64,000 nt of DNA from Saprospiraceae bacterium (GCA_020627535.1 JAHDGU010000006.1:1-64000); one strand, 5' to 3'; counted from the stretch's first letter, positions 17,407 through 25,820 are shown. A program made the numbers and translations. The notes: a model not told the origin generated them from the sequence alone.

Positions 17407-17859
17407 TCAATCCTTCAACTCCACCCTAAGAGCAACAAAGGGTACCGAGTCAATATTTTCCACAGCGTGAATTCCCTCACGCTGCATCCAATTGGGCATA
17501 ATCTCAAAATCTTCAGGCATCGGTCGATCCGGTGACTCAAATACCATGAGATCATTGGCCAAGTAGTAGCGAATCCTCGCTGGACTAGTGACCATCATGA
17601 TACTCTCCCATTGATGCGTATGCATGGGTTCCTTGACGCCTGGATCTATGGTCACTCGAAGTACTCTGACACGATCATTCTCTAGCAGGATCTCATGAGA
17701 CTCTGGTGCGACGACCACTGCATCTAGCGTGTCCAAGACATTTAAATCTACGCTTGGCCCTGGCTTATCTACAGGCACATTTTGCTTGATTTCCACATGC
17801 GTGCTGCAGCTCAATATACCGATCAATAGAATCCCAGAAAATAGTGTCATGTGCCTCAT
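17407..17859 (-). CDS. Cupin-domain lipoprotein
   Basis: 150 residues from the ATG at 17859 (a GTG one codon earlier is also in frame). Lipobox LSC in GILSCS. The mature part is a single cupin: motif 1 around EPMHTHQWESIMMV supplies metal-binding His-x-His with a nearby Glu, and motif 2 around EGIHAVENI gives the third His. Cupins of this kind act as small metal-dependent enzymes or binding proteins; the substrate is unknown. It converges with the T9SS gene at 17385. A TTGATCAA palindrome lies 13 bases upstream of the start and recurs before the sulfatase gene. Confidence 0.75.
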   Translation of the reverse strand: MRHMTLFSGILLIGILSCSTHVEIKQNVPVDKPGPSVDLNVLDTLDAVVVAPESHEILLENDRVRVLRVTIDPGVKEPMHTHQWESIMMVTSPARIRYYLANDLMVFESPDRPMPEDFEIMPNWMQREGIHAVENIDSVPFVALRVELKD

Positions 17860-17870
17860 CACATCATGGT

Positions 17871-17880
17871 TTTGATCAAA
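17871..17880. promoter_or_regulatory. TTTGATCAAA palindrome before the cupin gene
   Basis: Perfect 10-bp palindrome between the sulfatase stop and the cupin start. It shares the core TTGATCAA with the 16-bp palindrome at the sulfatase promoter, so one regulator may bind both. An 8-bp core alone is weak evidence. Confidence 0.3.
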
Positions 17881-17903
17881 CAGATGTGAAAAGCTAACTT
17901 GAT

Positions 17904-20480
17904 TTAATTCACGATGATTTTTTCTTCGACGACAAGTCTAGATCCTCGGACAAACTGTAAATAATATGCCCCGGGCGATAAATTATGTAACCAATATTGA
18001 CCTTGTATTTGCTCCTGCCTCATGACTATACCTTTCACATCCGTGAGACGAATCAGATACTGTTGGCCACTAGGGATATCTATACGAAGACTTCCGAGGT
18101 TGGGATTGGGGCCTACGGTGATTCCTAGATCTGCTAGCTCGCGCGTACTCGTAAGCATACCATCACAATTCTCATCCACGTCATTGCCCTCAATCTCCTC
18201 TGCAAATGGGTTGATATCTGGATTTGTATCGTCACAGTCATAGCTATCGATGAAGCCATCTCCATCAAGATCTTCTCCCTCGAGACCTGAGCCTCCATTG
18301 TCAAAATCTGGACTGACAAAGCCCTTCATACACCTGCCAATCTGAGGATAGTCAGAGCTAATCACATAGTAATAATCAAAAGTCTGCTCTCCTAGTGCCG
18401 TCTCGAGCGTGATGCTTGCCTCAATACCGTTGCACTCATCAAGATCGCCCTTACCACAGATATACTCATAGTCGGCGCTATACTTGCCTGAGTACGGACC
18501 GCAGGGTGCTGTGATACCATCACCGGGTCGCAGTCCAGCCCGCAACTGATAGCTTGGAAGAAGCTCCTTGATATTGCCATCTGGGTCTGGACCAAATCGG
18601 TAGATGATCGGAAATCCATCTGAGGCCCAGCCAACTTGTACTGGCGCATCTGGAATCTCTGCAGAGTAAGGAAGATTTTCATCAATACCCTCTACATACT
18701 CAAACATGTTGCCGTGGTAGTGGTAGCCATTGTCATTGGTGTGCGCTGAGGAACAATCTAGGGAGACAAATCCTTGGCCTTCGCCTTGGTTGACGGTAGG
18801 CTCAAAGACCCAATCCCAATTAAACTCTCCTGTCTCTTGATTTTCAAAAATGAAAGGTGTTGCTGGCGCTGGCATGATAAAGACACCATTGAGTGCTACA
18901 CCAAAAAACCTAGCAGGTCGATTATTTTCTCTGACCACAGATGTAGTCTCTCCGGATAGAGCGGGTACCTGATCTACTCGATACAGTCGGTAGTTGGGTT
19001 CGGGAACACGATTGTTGACAAAGCAGAAGTCATGATTGGGGTAGCTATTGGTATACAGATGGCGCTGACCTTCTTCTTCAAATTCCCAGAATACACTTGG
19101 CTGACTTGGCTCTTCACAGCAGCCAATATTCTCAGTACTCAATTCATCCAGTTCTTCACAGTCATTGTCACAGTCATCAATGGTCGTCTCATCACCATTT
19201 CTGATTCCGTCATGACAGGACCATCCAGAGCGAATCGCATTAGCCTCAGCTTCTAGTACAGCCTTGACCTCTTCTTGCTCTGGAGTGAGTATATCTATCA
19301 AATTATCCTCCTCAAATAAATTGGTACTGATGTCATAGAATTCTTGCACTCCATCCTCTCCTTCGATAAGCTTGTACTGTGCATTTCGAGTTGCCCATAT
19401 GATACGGCCATCATCATTGTAATCACTGTAGTTCACTTCTTTCCATGTCTCCATGTCACAGCTCAGAAGAGGCTTGAAGCTTCGACTATTTTGCTCACCA
19501 CCAGGAACTTGAATTCCCGTCAACTCAAGGATGGTGGCATAAATATCTGCTGCTTGAACTAGGCTCTCATCGATCTCTGCAGTTCGTAAGACTTGTTTGC
19601 CACTGACGATCAGTGGGACGCGAAGTCCTCCTTCGTAGATGGACGATTTGACATGTCCTCTGGGGTAGTAGTCATTGACTGGACCAGGAGTCCCATTATC
19701 GCCGATAAAAATGATAGAGGTGTTATCTCTAGTCTGCTGATCCATGGAATGAATCAGTCTACCGATCTCATGATCCATACTCTCAACCATGGCAAAATAT
19801 AGCTGCCGATCGTCCGTAGAGTCCGTAATCTCTGTGGTATAGAGCTCCGACGGTGGAAGGTGAAAGGGTCCGTGTGGCGCTGCATGAGCGAACCAAAGAA
19901 ACCATGGCTCATCTCTGTCATTAATCCAATCTATGGCTGCATCGGTCAAGTGGGTGGTGACATATTCATCAACGACTTCCTGCTCGCCATTGATCGTCTT
20001 TGTCCAGCTGTAGTAGTCATCCACTCCAGAGTTCCAGACGCCTTCATAGTGATCCACGCCGTGATCAGTTGGATGATTGTAGTCCATATCAGAATTGACA
20101 TGCCATTTGCCGATGACCGACATGTCATAGTCCAACTCTGACTCCTGCTTGATGCGGTTGAATATCGATGTATGCTCTAACTCAAGTGTGGTCCCAGGCC
20201 TATATACACCTGTATTGACTCCATACTTGCCACTCATGATCGCAGATCTTGTGGGGGAGCATTGTGGTGTAGCCCAGCACTGCGTGAATGCCAATCCAGC
20301 TTCTCTGAGAGAGTCTAGAGTTGGTGTCGAGGGTTTGTCTCCTTCTGCACCAAAACCACTCAACATGTCAATACCGAAGTCGTCGGCAATGATGAGAAGG
20401 ATATTAGAATTTTGATTTTGTGCAAAAGCGTTGATGTTTATGGAAGCAATGAGAGCCACCAAGAAAGTTGTTCGCTTCAT
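17904..20480 (-). CDS. Secreted sulfatase fused to a YHYH domain, MopE-type motif and T9SS domain
   Basis: 858 residues. Signal peptide about 1-21. A sulfatase domain follows (about 25-420): metal-binding DD (33-34) and the C-x-P-x-R signature CSPTRSA, whose Cys74 would become formylglycine. About 455-700 is a YHYH-type domain (WEFEEEGQRHLY..., NDNGYHYHGNMFEY, PYSGKYSADYEYI). About 715-765 has an acidic Asp/Asn motif typical of MopE-like calcium sites (DLDGDGFIDSYDCDDTNPDI). The last 80 residues are a T9SS sorting domain. Likely a surface or secreted enzyme removing sulfate from polysaccharides; the role of the YHYH part is unknown. No formylglycine-generating enzyme or sugar hydrolase is in the window. 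Confidence 0.88.
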   Translation of the reverse strand: MKRTTFLVALIASININAFAQNQNSNILLIIADDFGIDMLSGFGAEGDKPSTPTLDSLREAGLAFTQCWATPQCSPTRSAIMSGKYGVNTGVYRPGTTLELEHTSIFNRIKQESELDYDMSVIGKWHVNSDMDYNHPTDHGVDHYEGVWNSGVDDYYSWTKTINGEQEVVDEYVTTHLTDAAIDWINDRDEPWFLWFAHAAPHGPFHLPPSELYTTEITDSTDDRQLYFAMVESMDHEIGRLIHSMDQQTRDNTSIIFIGDNGTPGPVNDYYPRGHVKSSIYEGGLRVPLIVSGKQVLRTAEIDESLVQAADIYATILELTGIQVPGGEQNSRSFKPLLSCDMETWKEVNYSDYNDDGRIIWATRNAQYKLIEGEDGVQEFYDISTNLFEEDNLIDILTPEQEEVKAVLEAEANAIRSGWSCHDGIRNGDETTIDDCDNDCEELDELSTENIGCCEEPSQPSVFWEFEEEGQRHLYTNSYPNHDFCFVNNRVPEPNYRLYRVDQVPALSGETTSVVRENNRPARFFGVALNGVFIMPAPATPFIFENQETGEFNWDWVFEPTVNQGEGQGFVSLDCSSAHTNDNGYHYHGNMFEYVEGIDENLPYSAEIPDAPVQVGWASDGFPIIYRFGPDPDGNIKELLPSYQLRAGLRPGDGITAPCGPYSGKYSADYEYICGKGDLDECNGIEASITLETALGEQTFDYYYVISSDYPQIGRCMKGFVSPDFDNGGSGLEGEDLDGDGFIDSYDCDDTNPDINPFAEEIEGNDVDENCDGMLTSTRELADLGITVGPNPNLGSLRIDIPSGQQYLIRLTDVKGIVMRQEQIQGQYWLHNLSPGAYYLQFVRGSRLVVEEKIIVN

Positions 20481-20485
20481 TTATC

Positions 20486-20507
20486 TGACTTGATCAAGTC
20501 AAAATTA
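20486..20507 (-). promoter_or_regulatory. Sulfatase promoter box with a perfect 16-bp palindrome
   Basis: TAATTTTG (20500-20507, minus strand) fits the -7 consensus. The palindrome TGACTTGATCAAGTCA (20486-20501) covers the expected transcription start, just before the ATG at 20480. A repressor bound there would block initiation. Confidence 0.5.
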
Positions 20508-20552
20508 GACGCATCGCTTGGTCATAGGTTTAATTCCCCTGTGATGACAATC

Positions 20553-20569
20553 CATTTGCGCGAAAGCGC
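20553..20569 (+). repeat. Iterated hairpin word, compensated stem variant, intergenic
   Basis: CATTTGCGCGAAAGCGC: stem GCGC/GCGC instead of GGGC/GCCC, same GAAA loop and 5' flank. Located between the caspase gene stop and the sulfatase promoter. Confidence 0.6.
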
Positions 20570-20594
20570 CCGATAAATAAAAATGTAATAGACC

Positions 20595-22250
20595 CTAGTA
20601 GTCCAAGAAACTGCGCTTCATACCCAGAGGCATATTCTCATCATACTCACCGCTCAGTACGGGTGTCTGCTGGCCACCTGTATACTTACTCACCGCCTCA
20701 TGGAGAAAGCCGTGTAGCTCGCCTATCGTGACAATACCGTTTTCGTTGGTGTCCGCTTCGCCTTTGATACCCCTGATGAGGAAATGACTAAATATACCTT
20801 GCTTCAATCCGCGATCCTCGAGGCTCACCTCACGATCCTTGCTTGACAACAGAAATGCCATCCCTGGTGCAGTCTCATCTATTTCCTTGTAAAATTCTTC
20901 GAGAAACTCTTTGTTGATCTTCTTATCCACTGCGAGCGATCCGCTGTAGCAAGCATCAGCGATGCAGATCTTATGTCTCGCACTGCTTTTTTCAAATACT
21001 TCTTTGAGCTTACGATGATCTAGAAGCTCATTGCGTCCATTGTAGTCAATCGGCACGAAGGAACCATCGAGTCCATGTCCGCTATAAAACATGAGGATGA
21101 CATCGTTCTTATCCGCTTTGTAAAACAAGGCTTGCATCTGTGCGAGAATATTGGGTATCGTGGCGCTCTCATCGATCACAAGTCTGATCTGCTCATCCGG
21201 CAATGCTCCGCCTTCAGGGCTCTTCAGGAAGGCGTAGACTTGATAAGCATCATCGTCCGCGTACTTGAGACCTGGTAAGTGATCATAGGTGCTTACCCCC
21301 ACGATCAATGCCCATATCTTGACATCTTCACTCACGTCAGGTACGATCATCTGCTCGAGCGACAACTGCTCAAGGCTCTGAAGATCGCGGACGGGTTCTC
21401 CCCGATTCCACACTGCTGTGATGATCCGACCAGAGGTGTAGTACATGGTGCCTTCTCCATGAGGTGCATTGTCTCGCCAGTAGCCAATGTACCGATTCCC
21501 ACTGGCGTAGTCGACTTCTCCTCGTCCAAAGGGGATGCCATTTTTCACCTCTCCTCGATAGATCGATCCATCAGCAAACTCCACTTCTTCTTCTTCGAGA
21601 GTCAGGTATTCTTCTCTGGGCTTTTCTTGGACACTGCTGGCTAGTTCTTCACTCAGCTTGGTATCGCTATCTGGGTCCTTGATGGCAACTCCTTCATTCC
21701 ACTCCCCAGACCAACTTTCTCCGTTGGCATCAATGTACTCTCCAACTCCATGCCACTTACCGACTTTCCAGTGACCGTCATAGACACTCCGATCCTTGTA
21801 CTTCATGACACCATAGCCATCAAACTTTCCTCCGCGTAGATGACCCACATACTCTGAGCCATCGACAAAGGTGAAGACACCTTCACCTTCTGGGCGGCCT
21901 TGGCTGAATGCTCCAGAGTATGTGTCTCCACGCGCAAAAATCATCTCGCCTTTGCCTTCAAACTGGTTTTTGACAAACTGTCCTGAGTAGACAGTCCCGC
22001 TGGCAAAGTGAAACTTGCCGCGTCCCTGCCGCATACCACTTTGCCACTCTCCGACATAGCGATCTCCATTGTCAAAAAACAGGATACCAATGCCTTCTTG
22101 CTTTGAATCCACAAAGTCTCCGACATATTTCATACCACCACCCATGAGAAAGGTACCCTTACCGTCGATGCAGTCGCCTTTGACACATTGTGCCTTGGCT
22201 ACATGGACGCTGAGGGTGATGAGTAAGCCGAGTGTAATGAGCTTGTTCAT
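20595..22250 (-). CDS. MORN-repeat protein with C-terminal caspase-like (C14) peptidase domain
   Basis: 551 residues from the ATG at 22250 (MNKLITLGLL...); an upstream in-frame start would place 23 residues ahead of the signal peptide. Signal peptide about 1-20. About eight MORN repeats (20-190: YVGEWQSGMRQGRGKFHF, YSGQFVKNQFEGKGEM, and so on) and two more (about 225-290) follow. The caspase domain covers about 310-545, with the catalytic pair in FYSGHGLDGSF (His) and ADACYSGSL (Cys). Inside it, DTNENGIVTIGEL looks like an EF-hand calcium loop. Likely a periplasmic or surface metacaspase-like peptidase. MORN arrays bind membranes or proteins in other organisms. Target unknown; no obvious partner gene nearby. 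Confidence 0.9.
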   Translation of the reverse strand: MNKLITLGLLITLSVHVAKAQCVKGDCIDGKGTFLMGGGMKYVGDFVDSKQEGIGILFFDNGDRYVGEWQSGMRQGRGKFHFASGTVYSGQFVKNQFEGKGEMIFARGDTYSGAFSQGRPEGEGVFTFVDGSEYVGHLRGGKFDGYGVMKYKDRSVYDGHWKVGKWHGVGEYIDANGESWSGEWNEGVAIKDPDSDTKLSEELASSVQEKPREEYLTLEEEEVEFADGSIYRGEVKNGIPFGRGEVDYASGNRYIGYWRDNAPHGEGTMYYTSGRIITAVWNRGEPVRDLQSLEQLSLEQMIVPDVSEDVKIWALIVGVSTYDHLPGLKYADDDAYQVYAFLKSPEGGALPDEQIRLVIDESATIPNILAQMQALFYKADKNDVILMFYSGHGLDGSFVPIDYNGRNELLDHRKLKEVFEKSSARHKICIADACYSGSLAVDKKINKEFLEEFYKEIDETAPGMAFLLSSKDREVSLEDRGLKQGIFSHFLIRGIKGEADTNENGIVTIGELHGFLHEAVSKYTGGQQTPVLSGEYDENMPLGMKRSFLDY

Positions 22251-22327
22251 GGTCTTGGCTATGTGTATGGGTAATATTGAGGTGGTGAGTACTGCTCTAT
22301 CTGGACGCTGATGGGCCATAGAAAAAT

Positions 22328-22386
22328 AAAAAAGCAGTCCCGGATAACTCTCACTTTGCTTGTAACTAAACCTTTATCGGGACTGC
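22328..22386 (-). terminator. Rho-independent terminator downstream of fic
   Basis: GCAGTCCCG (22334-22342) pairs with CGGGACTGC (22378-22386), with ATAA/TTAT extending the stem around a loop of about 26 bases. On the minus strand a T-rich tail follows. A further inverted repeat, ATATTTCCC / GGGAAATAT (22408-22416, 22457-22465), lies between this and the fic stop. Confidence 0.65.
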
Positions 22387-22509
22387 AGAAGTATAGAGTT
22401 AACGAGAATATTTCCCAATTAATTTCCTTGGGTTTGTCATTTTGTGTACAGAAGTGGGGAAATATGGTCAGCCGAGCAATTGTAAAAATCAGCCTGAGTC
22501 ATATCTATA

Positions 22510-23547
22510 TCAGAAGTATGTGTCCACTGCAAAAGCAAATTGCTCCATAAAGATTTTCTTCATGGGGTAGATATTATTTTGTTCATAAAATACAAGCATA
22601 GCCATTTTATAGTCCAATGAATTGACCGTCCGGAAAGAGATCGGACAATGCTTGTGATGTGCCAAGCAGGCGTTGGAGACTATCCTTGCAGTACGCTTGT
22701 TGCCATCCTCAAATGGCTGAATGTAGGATAGTAGCAATAAGAGAAACAAGGCCTTTTCAAAGACATTGTCTCTGGCATTGACAAGTCGACAAGTGTCGTA
22801 AAGAGCTTCTTTGATTTGGTACTCATTATCCAGAGGTCGATAATTTGTACCTGTAATCCCCACACTTCGATTGCGAATATTGTAGTCGACATCCAATCCT
22901 GTCATCAAGATCTTGTGGATTTCTTCAATTCTGGAGACCTGTACTGGGTCAAGGTAGTCAGGATTCTCTGAGATAAAATCCAGAGCAGCCTTGTGATTGA
23001 GCAACATGGTTGCTTCGTCTTTATGCTTACCTGATGCAGTTTCTTTTTCTTTGAGGAGTCGTTCCGTTTCCAGCAGGGAGTAAGTATTGCCCTCGATCTG
23101 TGAAGATTTCCAACTGAGATCTATAGCCAGTCTCTCTTGTTCTTGTTGATACTGAGACGGTGTAAGCTTCCTTGTCTTTTCAGAGAACTTGTCCTGCATA
23201 GCCACTAGACTCATCATCTCATCTCTGCTAAATGGCTGAATATCCCTGAGCACATTGGAAATGAGCTCATGATTGTAATCTCGCCGACCAGCTCGTTGGT
23301 CTACTTCTTTTTGGAAGTATTGGTCAAGATCTACAGGAGAGACAATCGTGTATTGATCACTCAGTCGATATTTCGTGGCTTTCCCATTGCCTGATTTCGT
23401 CACTAGTCCTTGCAGTTGGAGAAAAGACAGTACTCTCTTGATGGTTGCCAGCGAGATCGGCTCTGAGAGTCCATCGAGGATGTCTGTTGAGGAGCAGTGA
23501 GGCCTTTCGGCCAAAAAAGACAAGATCTGCTTGTCATTATCACTCAT
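22510..23547 (-). CDS. Fic-domain protein with N-terminal winged helix; Gln replaces the catalytic His
   Basis: 345 residues from the ATG at 23547; a TTG at 23571 is in frame but lies over the promoter's expected start site. Residues 1-65 form a winged helix-turn-helix (SSTDILDGLSEPISLATIKRVLSFLQLQGL). An inhibitory motif SSQIEGN (about 148-154; Glu152) matches the S/T-x-x-x-E-G/N helix that blocks Fic enzymes. The active-site loop reads IQPFEDGNKRTAR (about 276-288): Gln277 stands where AMP-transferring Fic proteins have His. I recall a Fic subgroup with QPFEDxNKR, so this may be a natural variant rather than a dead enzyme. The promoter is covered by TGAGCY half-sites, suggesting autoregulation through the winged helix. 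Confidence 0.85.
   Translation of the reverse strand: MSDNDKQILSFLAERPHCSSTDILDGLSEPISLATIKRVLSFLQLQGLVTKSGNGKATKYRLSDQYTIVSPVDLDQYFQKEVDQRAGRRDYNHELISNVLRDIQPFSRDEMMSLVAMQDKFSEKTRKLTPSQYQQEQERLAIDLSWKSSQIEGNTYSLLETERLLKEKETASGKHKDEATMLLNHKAALDFISENPDYLDPVQVSRIEEIHKILMTGLDVDYNIRNRSVGITGTNYRPLDNEYQIKEALYDTCRLVNARDNVFEKALFLLLLLSYIQPFEDGNKRTARIVSNACLAHHKHCPISFRTVNSLDYKMAMLVFYEQNNIYPMKKIFMEQFAFAVDTYF
23501..23516 (-). repeat. Iterated hairpin word, compensated stem variant, in coding sequence
   Basis: TTTTGGCCGAAAGGCC on the minus strand, in the winged-helix part of fic, read as F-L-A-E-R-P. Stem GGCC/GGCC with the usual GAAA loop. Confidence 0.6.
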
Positions 23548-23564
23548 ATTCACACGAAAATTGA

Positions 23565-23688
23565 AGCTCAATATGAGCTACAAATATACTTCTTTTGAGC
23601 CGAATACGTCTTTCAGCTCAACGAAATGCCACTTGAGGCTCTAAATTGCCAATAAATGAGCTGATTGGGTCGCTTCTGTGAGCCGAAT
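23565..23688 (-). promoter_or_regulatory. fic promoter covered by an array of TGAGCY half-sites
   Basis: A -7 box TATATTTG (23581-23588, minus strand) lies 34 bases before the fic ATG. Half-sites: palindrome AGCTCA-ATA-TGAGCT (23565-23579) over the expected start site, TGAGCCGAAT (23596-23605), AGCTCA (23615-23620), TGAGGCTC (23634-23641), TGAGCT (23657-23662) and TGAGCCGAAT (23679-23688). Successive sites start 22, 19, 19, 23 and 22 bases apart, about two helical turns, so they face the same side of the DNA. Confidence 0.65.
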
Positions 23689-23691
23689 CGA

Positions 23692-24798
23692 CTAAGAAGT
23701 GCACCACTTCTCGATCAAATCAGTATTGACATTCTCCTCTACAAGTTGGATCGCTCTCGCTACCTTCCAAGGCGTGCTCCGATTGATCTTGACCTCTATA
23801 CGCTTGATCTTGAGATATGATCCGTACGTGTCCAGATGTGTACGAATGAGCGGTAGCTGATGTTTTTCAATGTAGTCAATGGTCTCTGGCTTCAGAGCCT
23901 CCTTGCCGGTGCATATGATCCCGCTGAGTGGAAAGTCCTTGATGTGAAAGATGCGTACAAGGGAGTCGATGCGATTGATCGCCCGCTCGATCTGCCTCGG
24001 ACTGACGATGAGAAGTAGATTGGTCAAGTCTCCCAGTTCATCCACATCCATCAATGATCCGGGCAAAATGTCTACCACGATATTATCCAGCCGATCGGCA
24101 TTGTGCGTCACGGTGCCATTGAGCGCATCCGCCACTGTACGGGCGACGGGGTATGCCAATACCTGATCATAGGGTATGGATCCAAGAAGAGGAAGCCCCA
24201 TGGCCTCAAGTTTCTTACCGACATACTTGACGACCTTGTCTCTCTTATCCTCCTTGATCTTGTTAATGATGACACCAATGATGGGTACATTCTGTTCTCG
24301 GAAGAGGGCTAAGCTGAGATTGAGCTGATCGATCGTATTACCGATACCACCTTCGACGACCATAATGACGCCTGCACCCAGCGCTTTTGCCACATCGGCA
24401 TTGCTCACATCAGCGACACTACCTACTCCAGGATGCCCAGTGCCTTCGTAGACCGTCAACTCGTGTGATGAGGTCAATGAGGACTCGGCATCCATGATCA
24501 CCTTCTCTAGGTCTATTTCCTCAGGATTGTCAAGATATTTGGCCGTCGCGCCTTTGCCCAGGATCACCGGGCTATGCACTTCAGGAACGAGCTCTAGACC
24601 TAGAAGATCCGCGAAAAGCACTGCATCCTTATCCACGCGGAGGTTCTGCAAATCAAGAAATTTTTGGCCGACAGGCTTACAGTAACCCACATTGAGCCCT
24701 CGATTCTGAAAAGCTGCTGTGAGACCTAGAGTCGTGGTGGTTTTCCCCACGTGTTGACCAGTCGCGGCGACGAAAATATTTCTGCGTTTCTTAGGCAT
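23692..24798 (-). CDS. BioD/Pta-N-like P-loop ATPase with DRTGG-type domain
   Basis: 368 residues, cytoplasmic. The N-terminal half (about 5-215) is a BioD-like dethiobiotin-synthetase-fold NTPase: P-loop GQHVGKTTTTLGL (about 14-26), conserved KPVGQK and a VYEGTGHPGVGSVADVSNADVAKAL region. The C-terminal part (about 225-340) resembles the DRTGG domain found between the N-terminal domain and the catalytic domain in long phosphotransacetylases. The acetyl-transferring domain is absent, so this is a stand-alone regulatory-type protein rather than Pta or BioD. Divergent from panC with a 51-base gap. Possible ties to CoA or acetyl metabolism are inference from position only. Confidence 0.75.
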   Translation of the reverse strand: MPKKRRNIFVAATGQHVGKTTTTLGLTAAFQNRGLNVGYCKPVGQKFLDLQNLRVDKDAVLFADLLGLELVPEVHSPVILGKGATAKYLDNPEEIDLEKVIMDAESSLTSSHELTVYEGTGHPGVGSVADVSNADVAKALGAGVIMVVEGGIGNTIDQLNLSLALFREQNVPIIGVIINKIKEDKRDKVVKYVGKKLEAMGLPLLGSIPYDQVLAYPVARTVADALNGTVTHNADRLDNIVVDILPGSLMDVDELGDLTNLLLIVSPRQIERAINRIDSLVRIFHIKDFPLSGIICTGKEALKPETIDYIEKHQLPLIRTHLDTYGSYLKIKRIEVKINRSTPWKVARAIQLVEENVNTDLIEKWCTS

Positions 24799-24849
24799 TG
24801 CTGTATTTTGTGAGCTCGTTTTTGGACTAAACCACTAATCTAAGAAAAG

Positions 24850-25707
24850 ATGCAAGTATTCGCGGATATCGTCAAGATGCAGTCCCACATATCGTCGCTC
24901 AAATCAGAAGGGAAAAAGATCGGTTTTGCTCCGACAATGGGCGCACTGCACCTCGGGCACATCTCACTGATCCAACAGATCCAAGACCGCAACATGGTTT
25001 CGGTCTGCAGCATCTTTGTCAATCCCACCCAGTTCAATCAGCAATCAGATCTCGATAAATATCCTCGTGTCCTCCGCGAGGACCTTACGCTCCTGGAGCA
25101 ACATGACTGCGACATTGTATTTATCCCGACGGTGGATGCAGTCTATCCCCAGGATCTGGATACACGAGTGGAAATCGATAGAGAAGGTCTAGATATGACG
25201 ATGGAAGGTCATTTTCGCCCTGGTCACTTTGACGGCATGCTTCAAGTGGTCAATCGCTTGATCAATATCGTGCTTCCCGAGGCCATCTTCATGGGGCAAA
25301 AAGACTATCAGCAGTTTGCACTAGTCCAGCACATGGGTCACAAGTTACATCCTGGTCTGGATGTGGTGATGTGTCCGATCATACGAGAGGGGTCGGGACT
25401 TGCGATGAGTTCGCGCAATCGCAGACTCACGGAGGAGTGGCGCGAGAGGGCTCCAATGCTTTCACAGACCCTCAAGGAGGCTAAGTCGCGTATAGAGATA
25501 GACCCTGTCCAGGAGATTCAAGATAGGGCTTTCGCCAAAATGCGCTCTGCAGGATTCAAACCAGAATACTTTGAGATTGCTGACGGAGTTACTCTCAAGA
25601 CAGTAGAAGACGCCGCCGATCATGAGATCATTGTGGCCTGCCTTGCAGCATGGGCAGGAGAGATTCGTTTGATTGACAATATGATCTTGAAGGACTCAAC
25701 TCTCTAG
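24850..25707 (+). CDS. panC: Pantothenate synthetase
   Basis: 285 residues, normal length. Joins pantoate and beta-alanine with ATP to make pantothenate, the precursor of coenzyme A. The family signature GFAPTMGALHLGHISLI (about 24-40) holds the HxGH nucleotide-binding motif, and NPTQFN, GQKDYQQ (about 145-155) and MSSRNRRL (KMSKS-equivalent, about 185-192) are all present. Divergently transcribed from the BioD-like gene. The iterated hairpin word lies in its 3' part. Confidence 0.97.
   Translation: MQVFADIVKMQSHISSLKSEGKKIGFAPTMGALHLGHISLIQQIQDRNMVSVCSIFVNPTQFNQQSDLDKYPRVLREDLTLLEQHDCDIVFIPTVDAVYPQDLDTRVEIDREGLDMTMEGHFRPGHFDGMLQVVNRLINIVLPEAIFMGQKDYQQFALVQHMGHKLHPGLDVVMCPIIREGSGLAMSSRNRRLTEEWRERAPMLSQTLKEAKSRIEIDPVQEIQDRAFAKMRSAGFKPEYFEIADGVTLKTVEDAADHEIIVACLAAWAGEIRLIDNMILKDSTL
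25526..25542 (-). repeat. Iterated hairpin word, exact core, in coding sequence
   Basis: CATTTTGGCGAAAGCCC on the minus strand, in panC, read on the plus strand as A-F-A-K-M. Confidence 0.7.
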
Positions 25708-25775
25708 TTCCTCCTTTTGGGCGGTAATCATAGTGACGCGCATCATACACAATGTTTGGCTACAAACAGACAAAG

Positions 25776-25790
25776 CCAAATGACATTTGG
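25776..25790. promoter_or_regulatory. CCAAAT-GAC-ATTTGG inverted repeat
   Basis: Perfect 6-bp inverted repeat with a 3-base spacer, 72 bases before the start chosen for the following six-gene operon. Possible operator; no partner identified. Confidence 0.3.
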
Positions 25791-25820
25791 ATACTTTTCG
25801 GAATTTTGCGAGAAATTCAA

